Shown: positions 54,065-63,919 of the stretch, piece by piece
Layout: each line of letters starts with the position of its first letter
Position numbering within the stretch: position 1 is the stretch's first letter
Assembly (NCBI RefSeq): GCF_000495815.1
Contig: NZ_AWGE01000014.1
Location: 62,001-126,000, forward strand
Origin: Asticcacaulis sp. AC466
GTDB taxonomy: Bacteria > Pseudomonadota > Alphaproteobacteria > Caulobacterales > Caulobacteraceae
Direction of reading: 5' to 3'
DNA length: 64,000 nt
Translations under genes and position numbers: made by a program
The notes under the pieces: model-generated
Seen by the model: only the letters and a program-made list of their open reading frames with translations
The model's database searches: none
Told to the model about the DNA's origin: nothing

Positions 54065-54560
54065 CGGACATGTCTCCAGCAATGGCGACCAGGCGCGCGC
54101 GGGCGCGGGTCAGGCGAACGCCAATCGTGTTTTCACTGAGGCCGTGCAGCGCAGACATATCGGCGTAGGACACGCCTTCCAGCGACAGCAGGATCAATGA
54201 CCGATCCACCGGGGGGAGCTGGCGAATGGCGGCATAAAGCGCCTCAAGGCGCCGTTCTTCCGGCGCGCGACATGTATCTGCCGCCATGGCTGCCAAATCA
54301 TGCCTCGCGCTGAAAAGGCGCAATCCCATGATACCCTCGCGTCGCTTCCACGTAACGGCCCGGTTATGCGCGACGCGATAAATAAAGGTCGCCATCGATG
54401 CTTCGCCGCGAAAAGCCGCGCGCGCCTTCCATACCGAAATCAACAGCTCCTGCATAAGGTCCTGTTGGTCCGCGGGTGCCGCAAAGGCGCGGCTGATCCG
54501 TGTCAGCCGGCCCAGCTGCGGCGTGATCCAGGTCGAAAAGTCGTCGCAGGCTTCAGGCAT
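54054..54560 (-). CDS. ECF-type RNA polymerase sigma factor
   Basis: 168 residues. Region 2 includes QDLMQELLISVWKARAAF and TFIYRVAHNRAVTWKRR; region 4 includes LPPVDRSLILLSLEGVSYAD and GLSENTIGVRLTRARARL. There is no C-terminal extension. The downstream overlapping membrane gene and an upstream 56-residue gene form one leftward operon. Confidence 0.88.
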   Translation of the reverse strand: MPEACDDFSTWITPQLGRLTRISRAFAAPADQQDLMQELLISVWKARAAFRGEASMATFIYRVAHNRAVTWKRREGIMGLRLFSARHDLAAMAADTCRAPEERRLEALYAAIRQLPPVDRSLILLSLEGVSYADMSALHGLSENTIGVRLTRARARLVAIAGDMSDGF

Positions 54561-54581
54561 CCCGTTCCTTAGGCTTAAAAC

Positions 54582-54752
54582 CTAATGCGTAACCGCAGCC
54601 GCGGAGGCCTGACGCTCGGCACGAAGCGCTTCTCGGTTGTTGTGTTCGAATGCCCCGCTCGCAATGCCGTAAATCAGGCCCGCGATCGCCAGCCCCATAA
54701 CGATGACCAGTGCCGGAAGGCGATGCTCAGGTTTCAGAAAAAAGACTAACAT
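54582..54752 (-). CDS. Small single-helix membrane protein in the sigma operon
   Basis: 56 residues. One membrane helix (LPALVIVMGLAIAGLIYGIA) is followed by a short soluble tail rich in Ala, Arg and Glu. AAAGGA lies 7 bp before ATG 54752, and the sigma gene starts 21 bp after its stop. It is likely a real small gene and may form part of the signal input. No family is recognised. Confidence 0.6.
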   Translation of the reverse strand: MLVFFLKPEHRLPALVIVMGLAIAGLIYGIASGAFEHNNREALRAERQASAAAVTH

Positions 54753-54905
54753 GTCGATATCCTTTCGATGATGACTATAGATTAGACGAAACAGGACAGC
54801 GAACCTTACACATCGGCAGGCAAAAGGGTTGTCGAAAGCGATTAAGCCAAGATGCACCTGGATCAGGCGCTTGCGTTTCGCCGGTGGCGAGGTCATATCA
54901 GCCAA

Positions 54906-55637
54906 ATGAAAACCGATATAAGCTGGAATTTCCTGGGCCTTTTCGCGGCCTTTATCGCGGCGGGCGCGGCCCTGGTCTTTCTGCCGACGGGGGCGGGCGT
55001 GGCGACCTTCGCCTTCGTGCTGCTGGGGTGGATCGTCAGCGTCTGCCTGCATGAATATGCCCATGCCGCGACCGCCTCTGCCTTTGGCGATGTGTCCATT
55101 ATCGATCGCGGCTACCTGACGCTCGATCCGGTGAAATATATGAACAGCACGGGCAGTCTGGTCCTGCCGGTCATCGCGCTTGCCCTTGGGGGCATTGCCT
55201 TGCCGGGGGCGGCGGTGACCATCCGACCAGACCTGATCCGCCATCGCTGGCAACAGTCTCTGGTGTCGCTGGCCGGACCGGCGATGACGGCTATCCTTGC
55301 TGTCGTCGTCTATCTGGCGGCGCAAGGGGCGGCCGATCCGTTGCTGCAAGATGCGCTCATGCTGCTGGCCTTTTTCGAACTGATGGCGTGCGTTCTGAAC
55401 CTGCTGCCGGTGCCGGGCCTTGACGGCTTCGGGGTGATCGAGCCCTTCCTGCCGCGCGCCGTGCGCCAGTTCTTATCCGGAAAGCGCCTGGCTGTGCTGA
55501 ACCTGATCCTTTTGGCTCTGGTTTTCTTCCTGGGCTACCGCATCATCATGCCGATCATGGGCCTGGTCATTTCGCCGTTCGATATCGATCTGACTCCCGT
55601 CGGGCGCGCCTTCGACCGTTTTCATTTCTGGCGCTGA
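54906..55637 (+). CDS. Site-2 protease-like M50 membrane metalloprotease
   Basis: 243 residues, five or six helices. The zinc motif is HEYAHA (HExxH) and the second conserved motif is NLLPVPGLDGFG (NxxPxxxLDG), so the catalytic residues are present. No PDZ domain is seen, as in SpoIVFB/YwhC-type members. The start may be 54906, or 54852 if the longer frame is used. It is divergent from the ECF sigma operon, so cleavage of its membrane protein is an attractive but untested idea. Confidence 0.8.
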   Translation: MKTDISWNFLGLFAAFIAAGAALVFLPTGAGVATFAFVLLGWIVSVCLHEYAHAATASAFGDVSIIDRGYLTLDPVKYMNSTGSLVLPVIALALGGIALPGAAVTIRPDLIRHRWQQSLVSLAGPAMTAILAVVVYLAAQGAADPLLQDALMLLAFFELMACVLNLLPVPGLDGFGVIEPFLPRAVRQFLSGKRLAVLNLILLALVFFLGYRIIMPIMGLVISPFDIDLTPVGRAFDRFHFWR

Positions 55638-55652
55638 CCCCAGCGAGGCGGG

Positions 55653-56684
55653 TCAGGCGCTTTTCTGGATGATGACGCCGTACCAGCCCAGCCCGGCATA
55701 GGTTTCATATCCGGGCGTGCGGTGGAAGGCGGTTACCGTACCGTCGGGCGCCATGTCGTGGCCGAAGGCGCGGCCGTCATTGCGCAAGCTGACGCGGTCG
55801 CTTAACAGGCCGCGATCGTCGGACGCGGCGATGACGCGGCCGGTGGCGTCAACCAGCAGCACGCGCGTGCGCTGGCGTTCTTCCTCGGAGAGGCGGATGC
55901 CCTGGGTGATGGCGCGCGCCTGGGGTTGCCAGTCGAAATGAACGCCCAATATGCCGATCAGTTCGCCATCGGCGTCGCCGCCGGCCCGCACGCCGGTGGC
56001 GTAGGTGGCGACCTGCGCGTGTTTGAGCAGGGGCTCCACCGCGATGTCGGCGACCGCGAACGCATTGCCGGATGCCAGGGCGCGCGCCTTCTGAAACCAG
56101 GGGGTATGGGCGGCGCTGGCGCCGGTGACCGCATAGCTATTGGGGCGGCCATTGGCGATGATGCGGCCGTCCAGATCGCATAGCCAGAGGTCGAGATAGA
56201 CGGTATAGGCGTCCAATATGACACCCAGGCGGCGGGAGGCATGCGCGCGCACCGCCGGATCCGATAGCGCGGCGGCGCCCACCACAGCAGCATCGGTCGC
56301 CCACCAGCGGACGTCGCAGGTGCGTTCGTAGAGATTGCGGTCGATCAGTTCGATGGCGTTCTGGGCCAGATCAACCAGCCGGGTGCCCTGGGTCTGGCGT
56401 GCCATGTCGCGCGTCAGGTTTTCGAGCGCGGCGATTTCGCGTCCCAGGCCTTCGGCCATGGTGCTGGATATGGCTTCGACCTGGGTGGAAATCTGACGGA
56501 CTTCATCGGCGACGACCGCGAAGCCCGCGCCTACGTCTCCGGCGCGCTTGGCTTCGATCAGGGCATTGAGCGCCAGTATGCGTAAAAGCCCGGTTACGCC
56601 CTTGATATCGCGAAGATTGTCGCTGGTTACGGACTTGGCCTTGGCCGTGTGTTCGATGATGTCGCGAACGCTTACCGTCTGCAT
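55653..56684 (-). CDS. Soluble chemoreceptor-like protein with C-terminal Cache domain
   Basis: 343 residues, no membrane helix. The N-terminal 65 residues contain a recognisable receptor tip, ILALNALIEAKRAGDVGAGF followed by AVVADEVRQIS; the rest (from about 130) looks like a Cache/PAS-type sensor (LDLWLCDLDGRIIANGRPNS, IGILGVHFDWQPQARAI, RVLLVDATGRVIAASDDRG). The order is opposite to a classical receptor. GGGGG is 6 bp before the ATG. It may couple to a cytoplasmic array or only sense a ligand. Confidence 0.7.
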   Translation of the reverse strand: MQTVSVRDIIEHTAKAKSVTSDNLRDIKGVTGLLRILALNALIEAKRAGDVGAGFAVVADEVRQISTQVEAISSTMAEGLGREIAALENLTRDMARQTQGTRLVDLAQNAIELIDRNLYERTCDVRWWATDAAVVGAAALSDPAVRAHASRRLGVILDAYTVYLDLWLCDLDGRIIANGRPNSYAVTGASAAHTPWFQKARALASGNAFAVADIAVEPLLKHAQVATYATGVRAGGDADGELIGILGVHFDWQPQARAITQGIRLSEEERQRTRVLLVDATGRVIAASDDRGLLSDRVSLRNDGRAFGHDMAPDGTVTAFHRTPGYETYAGLGWYGVIIQKSA

Positions 56685-56813
56685 AAAAAACCCCCAATAC
56701 AGGAGGGAATTAGTTGCGGTGGAAACGGTTAACCGTTTCTGAATATAGGACGGCCGGACGTATATTTTATGCGATTTTTTGTCTAATAAATGCGTAGACG
56801 CGACGGTGCGATG

Positions 56814-58076
56814 CTACAGCCTATCGCGCAGGGCGTAATAGCTTAGCCCTGCAACCAAGGCGGGCCAGCGCAGCAGCCGTCCGCCGAAGAAGGCGGGGGT
56901 GGGCAGGCGGGCCAGCAGATCGATATCGCGGGCGTCGCCAGTGACGGCGCGGGCCAGCAATTTGCCGAAATAGGGGGCCAGGACCACACCCTGACCGCTA
57001 TAGCCGGCGCTGACGAAGGTGCGGTCGTCCAGGCGGCGCACGAACGGCGCCCGCGACAAGGTGATGGCCAGCGTGCCGCCCCAGGCGTGGCTGATGCGCA
57101 TGTCGGCCAATTGCGGATAGATTTTCAGCATGTTGCGGCGCACGAAGGCCTTGATGTCCTTCGGGAACCAGGGGGTGTAGTTTTCGCCGCCGCCGAACAG
57201 CAGGCGGTTATCCGGCGTCTTGCGCCAGTAGTTGACGACGAAGCGCGAATCCGCCGCAGCATAGTCGTTGGGCAGGATGGCCGGGTCGCTTAGCGGCTCA
57301 GTTGTGAGGATGAAGTTGTTGATCGGCATGACATGGGCGTCGATGCGGGCGTCAAGTCCCGTGCCGTAGCCATTGGTGCAGATCAGCAGCCGGTCAAAGC
57401 GCACCGACGCGCCGCCGCGTACCGTCAGTGTGTTGGGGCCACGGCTTTCGACCGGGCTGTTTTCGAAAATTAGGGCGCCGGCGTCGCGGGCGGCGCGGGC
57501 CATGCCGAGCGCCAGTTTCAGCGGATGCAGATGGCCGCCACCGGCGTCGAAGCTGGCGCCGTAATAGACGTCGGTGCCCAGTTCGGTGGCGGTCTCCTGC
57601 CTGGACAGCAGGCGGATCTTGTCGTAGCCGTAGCCGGCGACGAAATCGGCATAGGCGCGGTCATCGGCGGCATAGGCCGGTTTGTGCCAGGCGTGGATAA
57701 GGCCGTGGCGCAGGTCACAGTCTATGGCGTGGTCGCGGATCAGGGCGTGCAGGCTGGCCTTGGCGTCTTCGGACATGTCCCAAAGCTGGCGCGCGGCGTC
57801 GGCGCCCAATTGGGTTTGCATCTGTTCCGGGTCGACACGTTGTCCGGTGTGGATCTGGCCGCCATTGCGGCCCGATGCTCCGGAGCCGATGCGGGCGGCT
57901 TCGAGCACCGCCACACGCAGCCCGCGCTGCGCCAGTTCCAGCGCCGCCCCCAGGCCGGTATAGCCGCCACCGATGACGGCGACATCGACGGTGATGTCGT
58001 CGCCCAGTGGCGGATAGTCGGGAAGGGACGCCGTTGCGGCGTACCAGGACTCAAGGGGGTGACCGGTGTTTTTCAT
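56814..58076 (-). CDS. puuB: Gamma-glutamylputrescine oxidase
   Basis: 420 residues, FAD-dependent amine oxidase (DAO family). VDVAVIGGGYTGLGAALELA is the FAD-binding start, ARIGSGASGRNGGQIHTGQR the PuuB segment. It oxidises gamma-glutamylputrescine to the aldehyde with release of ammonia and peroxide. ATG 58076 lies 26 bp after the puuA stop; a longer in-frame GTG start would overlap puuA. Same operon as puuA. Confidence 0.9.
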   Translation of the reverse strand: MKNTGHPLESWYAATASLPDYPPLGDDITVDVAVIGGGYTGLGAALELAQRGLRVAVLEAARIGSGASGRNGGQIHTGQRVDPEQMQTQLGADAARQLWDMSEDAKASLHALIRDHAIDCDLRHGLIHAWHKPAYAADDRAYADFVAGYGYDKIRLLSRQETATELGTDVYYGASFDAGGGHLHPLKLALGMARAARDAGALIFENSPVESRGPNTLTVRGGASVRFDRLLICTNGYGTGLDARIDAHVMPINNFILTTEPLSDPAILPNDYAAADSRFVVNYWRKTPDNRLLFGGGENYTPWFPKDIKAFVRRNMLKIYPQLADMRISHAWGGTLAITLSRAPFVRRLDDRTFVSAGYSGQGVVLAPYFGKLLARAVTGDARDIDLLARLPTPAFFGGRLLRWPALVAGLSYYALRDRL

Positions 58077-58102
58077 GGGCGCAAGCCGCGCAGCCGGTGG
58101 GC

Positions 58103-59524
58103 TTAGACGTTCAGCAGCAGGAATTCGCGTTCCCACGGGCTGATGGTCTGCATGAAGGTTTCGTATTCGTGCAGCTTGACCCGCGAATAGGCCGTGACGA
58201 ATTGCGGGCCCAGTATGTCGATGATCGGCTGGGCGCGTTCCAGCTTGATGATCGCCTGAACCAGCGAATAGGGCAGGTCGCCCTGAGGCAGGGTGGCGGC
58301 GTCCTGATCGACCGGTTCGGCCGGTTTCAGTTCATCGACCATACCGAGGTAGCCGGAGGCCAGGACGGCGGCGATGGCCAGATACGGATTGGCGTCCGAT
58401 GACGGGATGCGGTTTTCCAGGCGGCGGTTGGCCGGATCGGACGGCGGCACGCGCAGGCCCGCCGTGCGGTTGTCATAGCCCCATTGGGTATTGACCGGCG
58501 CGCCTGAGCCCTTGGCCAGGCGCCGATAGGAGTTGACATAGGGCGCCAGCAGCGAGGTGATGGCGGGCATGTATTTCTGCTGGCCCGCAATGAAGTGGAA
58601 GAAGGCCGGGGTCGGTTCGCCGGTATTGGGATCGGAGAACAGGTTCTTGCCCGTTTTGGCATCGACGATCGACTGGTGGATGTGCATGGCCGAGCCCGGT
58701 TCATTGGCCATCGGCTTGGCCATGAAGGTGGCGTAGATGTCGTGTTCCAGCGAGGTTTCCTTGATCGTCCGCTTGAACATCAATACCTGGTCGGCCAGTT
58801 CGAGCGGGTCGCCGTGCAACAGGTTGATTTCCATCTGGGCGACGCCGGATTCGTGGATCAGGGTGTCGATTTCCAGGCCCTGGCTTTCCGAATATTCGTA
58901 CATGTCCTCGAACAGGGCATCAAATTCGTTGACCGCCGAAATCGAATAGCCCTGACGGCCGGTTTCCGGGCGGCCTGAGCGGCCAATCGGCGGTTTCAGC
59001 GGGTAATCTGGGTCGATATTCTTTTCGACCAGGTAAAATTCCAGCTCAGGCGCGATGACCGGCTTCCAGCCGCGGGCCTCATAATAGCCGAGCACGCGGC
59101 GCAGCACCTGGCGCGGGCTTTCTTCGACCGGGCGGCCGTCGGGATGGAAGGCGTCGTGGATGACCTGGGCCGTCGGGTCATGGGCCCACGGCACGGCGGC
59201 CAGCGTGCGGAAATCGGGGCGCAGGAAGATGTCGGTATCGGATTGCACCGTGCCGACCACGCCTTCCAGGTCCGGATAGTCGCCGGTGATGGTCTGGTAG
59301 AAGACGGCCAGGGGCAGGTTCATATAGGGCGTATTGAGGAACTTTTTCGATGGCATGATCTTGCCACGCGCCACACCGGCGAGATCGGGGATCAGGCATT
59401 CGATCTCCTCGATATTCTGGCTGGCCAGCCAGGCGGTCGCTTCTTCGAGATCGCGCGCGCCGCGTTTCGCGAAGGTCATCTTGTGCCGCTTCGCCTTGGA
59501 TTTCATGTAGCTGTCGTGTGACAT
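58103..59524 (-). CDS. puuA: Gamma-glutamylputrescine synthetase
   Basis: 473 residues. Catalytic stretches VIAPELEFYLVEKNIDPDYP, SAMHIHQSIVDAKTGKNLFS, YVNSYRRLAKGSGAPVNTQW and ENRIPSSDANPYLAIAA are of the PuuA/GS type. It joins glutamate to putrescine using ATP, the first Puu step. ATG 59524 is chosen; an earlier in-frame ATG at 59551 lacks a ribosome site. It heads the puuA–puuB operon, behind operator site E and the hairpin-rich leader. Confidence 0.9.
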   Translation of the reverse strand: MSHDSYMKSKAKRHKMTFAKRGARDLEEATAWLASQNIEEIECLIPDLAGVARGKIMPSKKFLNTPYMNLPLAVFYQTITGDYPDLEGVVGTVQSDTDIFLRPDFRTLAAVPWAHDPTAQVIHDAFHPDGRPVEESPRQVLRRVLGYYEARGWKPVIAPELEFYLVEKNIDPDYPLKPPIGRSGRPETGRQGYSISAVNEFDALFEDMYEYSESQGLEIDTLIHESGVAQMEINLLHGDPLELADQVLMFKRTIKETSLEHDIYATFMAKPMANEPGSAMHIHQSIVDAKTGKNLFSDPNTGEPTPAFFHFIAGQQKYMPAITSLLAPYVNSYRRLAKGSGAPVNTQWGYDNRTAGLRVPPSDPANRRLENRIPSSDANPYLAIAAVLASGYLGMVDELKPAEPVDQDAATLPQGDLPYSLVQAIIKLERAQPIIDILGPQFVTAYSRVKLHEYETFMQTISPWEREFLLLNV

Positions 59525-59613
59525 GGTGAGTCTCTTGGGGCTTTCTGTCATTGGATCAGACACCAGCCAGAGCGTTTTTGGCAAACGGAGATTTCTCGAT
59601 CACTATCGTATCG

Positions 59614-59631
59614 AAAAAGCTCCGGCTTTTT
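59614..59631. repeat. Hairpin AAAAAGC-TCCG-GCTTTTT
   Basis: Perfect 7-bp arms with a 4-base loop, A-run on one side and T-run on the other. It can act as a terminator in either direction, or as part of a repeat together with the next hairpin. Confidence 0.45.
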
Positions 59632-59637
59632 ACCTTA

Positions 59638-59664
59638 ACGCACTTTTTAATCCAAAAAGTGCGT
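59638..59664. repeat. Hairpin ACGCACTTTTT-AATCC-AAAAAGTGCGT
   Basis: Perfect 11-bp arms. It is followed directly by a similar CACTTTTTGGGAAAGTG, so two stem-loops with the same AAAGTG core stand in tandem in the puuA leader. Likely a REP-like intergenic element. Confidence 0.5.
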
Positions 59665-59747
59665 CACACTTTTTGGGAAAGTGCTTAGGAAAAACGCGAC
59701 GAGGTCCACGGCCAAACTCTACGCGGCCGCCGGGGTATCGGAAAGAG

Positions 59748-59757
59748 TGTGATCACA
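59748..59757. promoter_or_regulatory. TGTGATCACA operator, site E
   Basis: Palindrome 223 bp upstream of puuA and 100 bp upstream of mscS. By analogy with sites A–D it most likely controls puuA–puuB, but the distance means mscS control cannot be excluded. Confidence 0.65.
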
Positions 59758-59857
59758 ATATGCCTGTTTCCCGTCAAAGGCAAGCCATCGCCTATTGACC
59801 TTTTATTGCGGTATGGATTTGCTGTAACCCGGTGGGGGCTGTGTATACGGAGTTCGA

Positions 59858-60988
59858 ATGATCCAGTGGTCCGCCAGACTGTCGCAATCTTTTCCTTCAC
59901 TGTCCTACGTCCCGCAATGGATTGTCGTTGCCGGTCTGGCCGTCCTCGGCTTTGCGGTGGGCGCCGCGGTCGGGCGTGGTGCTATGGCCGCCGCGCGTTG
60001 GCTGTGTCAGCGCAATCCGGACCTGTTCAAGCATGTCAATCTGGCCCGGCTGCGCACGCCCCTCTATACCGTCATTCCCATCTTGTGCGCCTTTCTGGCC
60101 GTACGCGCCGCCGCCCCCCAGGCCCTGGCCAATCCGGTCGTGCTGGGGGTGGTGAAGATCGTCAGTGTCGCCCTCATTTACTGGCTGGTTCGGCGCATTA
60201 TCGACATTGCCACCAAGGCGGCGACACGGCGATACGATATTACGGCCAAGGATAATCTGCGGGCGCGGCAGGCGCGCACCCAGATCACGGTGATCAAGAG
60301 CATTGCCGAGGTTTTCGTTTTCCTGCTGGCCCTGTCCGCGATATTTCTGATGTTCGATACACTGCGGGGGCTGGGCGTCAGTATCCTCGCCTCGGCCGGT
60401 GTGGCGGGTGTCGTTCTGGGCTTTGCGGCTCAGAAGACGCTTGGCAACCTTCTGGCCGGCATCCAGATCGCCCTGACCCAGCCGATCCGCATCGAAGACG
60501 CGATTGTGGTCGAAAACGAATGGGGCTGGGTTGAGGAAATCACCCTGACCTATGTCGTGGTGCGGCTGTGGGACCTGAGGCGGCTGGTGCTGCCGATCAG
60601 CTATTTCATAGAAAAGCCATTCCAGAACTGGACGCGGACCTCGGCCAATATCATCGGCACGGTGGAGCTATACGCGGACTTTGCCCTGCCGATCGACCCG
60701 TTGCGCGAAGAGCTGAAGCGGCTGCTGGCCGGGTCAATGCTGTGGGACGGCAAGACCCAGGTGGTTCAGGTGACGGAGGCGATGCCGACGGTGATCAAAA
60801 TCCGCGTTCTGGTCTCCGCCGTCGATTCGCCGACCGCCTTCGACCTGCGCTGTCTGGTGCGTGAGCACCTGACGGCCTTCATCGTCGCCAACTATCCGCA
60901 TTGCCTGCCGCGAACGCGCGCGATATGGGAAGCCGATGATGATCGAAATCGACAGCCCGACCGACCCGCGCCTCAACCTCTACCGTGA
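59858..60988 (+). CDS. MscS-family mechanosensitive channel
   Basis: 376 residues. Three to four N-terminal helices lead to the pore helix (GVSILASAGVAGVVLGFAAQ, TLGNLLAGIQIALTQPIRIE) and the beta domain (VENEWGWVEEITLTYVVVRL, then RRLVLPISYFIEKPFQNW). It relieves turgor at hypo-osmotic shock. CGGAG precedes the ATG. Its 3' end overlaps the methyltransferase gene by 53 bp. Confidence 0.88.
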   Translation: MIQWSARLSQSFPSLSYVPQWIVVAGLAVLGFAVGAAVGRGAMAAARWLCQRNPDLFKHVNLARLRTPLYTVIPILCAFLAVRAAAPQALANPVVLGVVKIVSVALIYWLVRRIIDIATKAATRRYDITAKDNLRARQARTQITVIKSIAEVFVFLLALSAIFLMFDTLRGLGVSILASAGVAGVVLGFAAQKTLGNLLAGIQIALTQPIRIEDAIVVENEWGWVEEITLTYVVVRLWDLRRLVLPISYFIEKPFQNWTRTSANIIGTVELYADFALPIDPLREELKRLLAGSMLWDGKTQVVQVTEAMPTVIKIRVLVSAVDSPTAFDLRCLVREHLTAFIVANYPHCLPRTRAIWEADDDRNRQPDRPAPQPLP

Positions 60989-61706
60989 CGTCAAGGATCG
61001 CGACCTGACGGGCCGCGAAGGCCTGTTCATGGCCGAGGGCAAGGTGGTGCTGGAACGGCTGTTCGCTTCGCGGCTGGCGCGGACGGTCAGCGTTCTGACG
61101 ACGCCGGAGCGGGTGGGCGGACTGGCGCGATTGCCGGACGCGCCGGTCTATGTCGTGCCGCAAGCGGTTATGGATGAGGTGGCGGGATTTGCCATTCATC
61201 GTGGCTATCTGGCGCTGGGGGCCTATACGCCGCCGCTATCCCTGGAAGCAGCCGTCGCAGGTAAGCGCGTCCGTGTGCTGGTCCTGTCCGGCATTGCCAA
61301 TACCGACAATATGGGCGGGCTGATGCGCAATGCGGCGGCGTTTGGCGTCGATGCGGTGGTGCTGGATAGCGCTTGCTGCGATCCGTTGTACCGCAAGGCA
61401 ATCCGCGTCAGTGTCGGCGGTGTGCTGGAAGTGCCGCATTACCGGGTGGACGACCTGATGGGCACGCTGGCTGCGCTTGACCTGACGCCCTATGCGCTGA
61501 GCCCGGCGGGTGCGGTAACGCTGGAAGCGGTGACGCCCGCTGCGCGTTCCGCCCTGCTTTTCGGTGCCGAAGGTCCGGGATTGTCCGCCGAGGTCATGGC
61601 CCGATGCACGACGGTGCGCGTCGACATGGCGGGCGGGTTCGACAGCCTCAATGTGGCGACCACCAGCGGGATCGTGCTGTACCGCATGTGCCGCGCCCAG
61701 CCGTAG
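60936..61706 (+). CDS. SpoU/TrmH-family RNA 2'-O-methyltransferase
   Basis: 256 residues, SPOUT knot fold. The three family motifs are SGIANTDNMGGLMRNAAAFG, LLFGAEGPGLSAEVM and SLNVATTSGIVLYRM. It methylates a ribose of tRNA or 23S rRNA; the exact site is unknown. ATG 60936 (or the next codon, also ATG) is preceded by GGGAAG. Coupled to mscS by a long overlap. Confidence 0.87.
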   Translation: MMIEIDSPTDPRLNLYRDVKDRDLTGREGLFMAEGKVVLERLFASRLARTVSVLTTPERVGGLARLPDAPVYVVPQAVMDEVAGFAIHRGYLALGAYTPPLSLEAAVAGKRVRVLVLSGIANTDNMGGLMRNAAAFGVDAVVLDSACCDPLYRKAIRVSVGGVLEVPHYRVDDLMGTLAALDLTPYALSPAGAVTLEAVTPAARSALLFGAEGPGLSAEVMARCTTVRVDMAGGFDSLNVATTSGIVLYRMCRAQP

Positions 61707-61722
61707 TCTGGACCATCGCGGG

Positions 61723-63717
<1,995 letters not shown>

Positions 63718-63919
63718 TTTTCCGCCGTCGACCGGAAAAACCACCTTTGAACCGATCGTCACGCCCGCGCCTTTGTTGCCGCCATACACCAGAAAGCACT
63801 TTTAGCGGCAGAAATTATAAATTTGAAATGAGAAGACGTCGGTCGCGCCGGCTTTCATTACGGCGATTTAAGCTGTGGCCTGGCCGCCCCGTGGTATCGT
63901 CCGGCGACGATTGGGAGAT

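Larger units (their letters stand above)
59525..59857. other. Hairpin-rich divergent region between puuA and mscS
   Basis: 333 bp without a gene. It contains a terminator-like hairpin at 59614–59631, a perfect 11-bp hairpin at 59638–59664, a further related CACTTTTTGGGAAAGTG stretch, and operator site E at 59748–59757. Both promoters must lie here. Confidence 0.6.
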
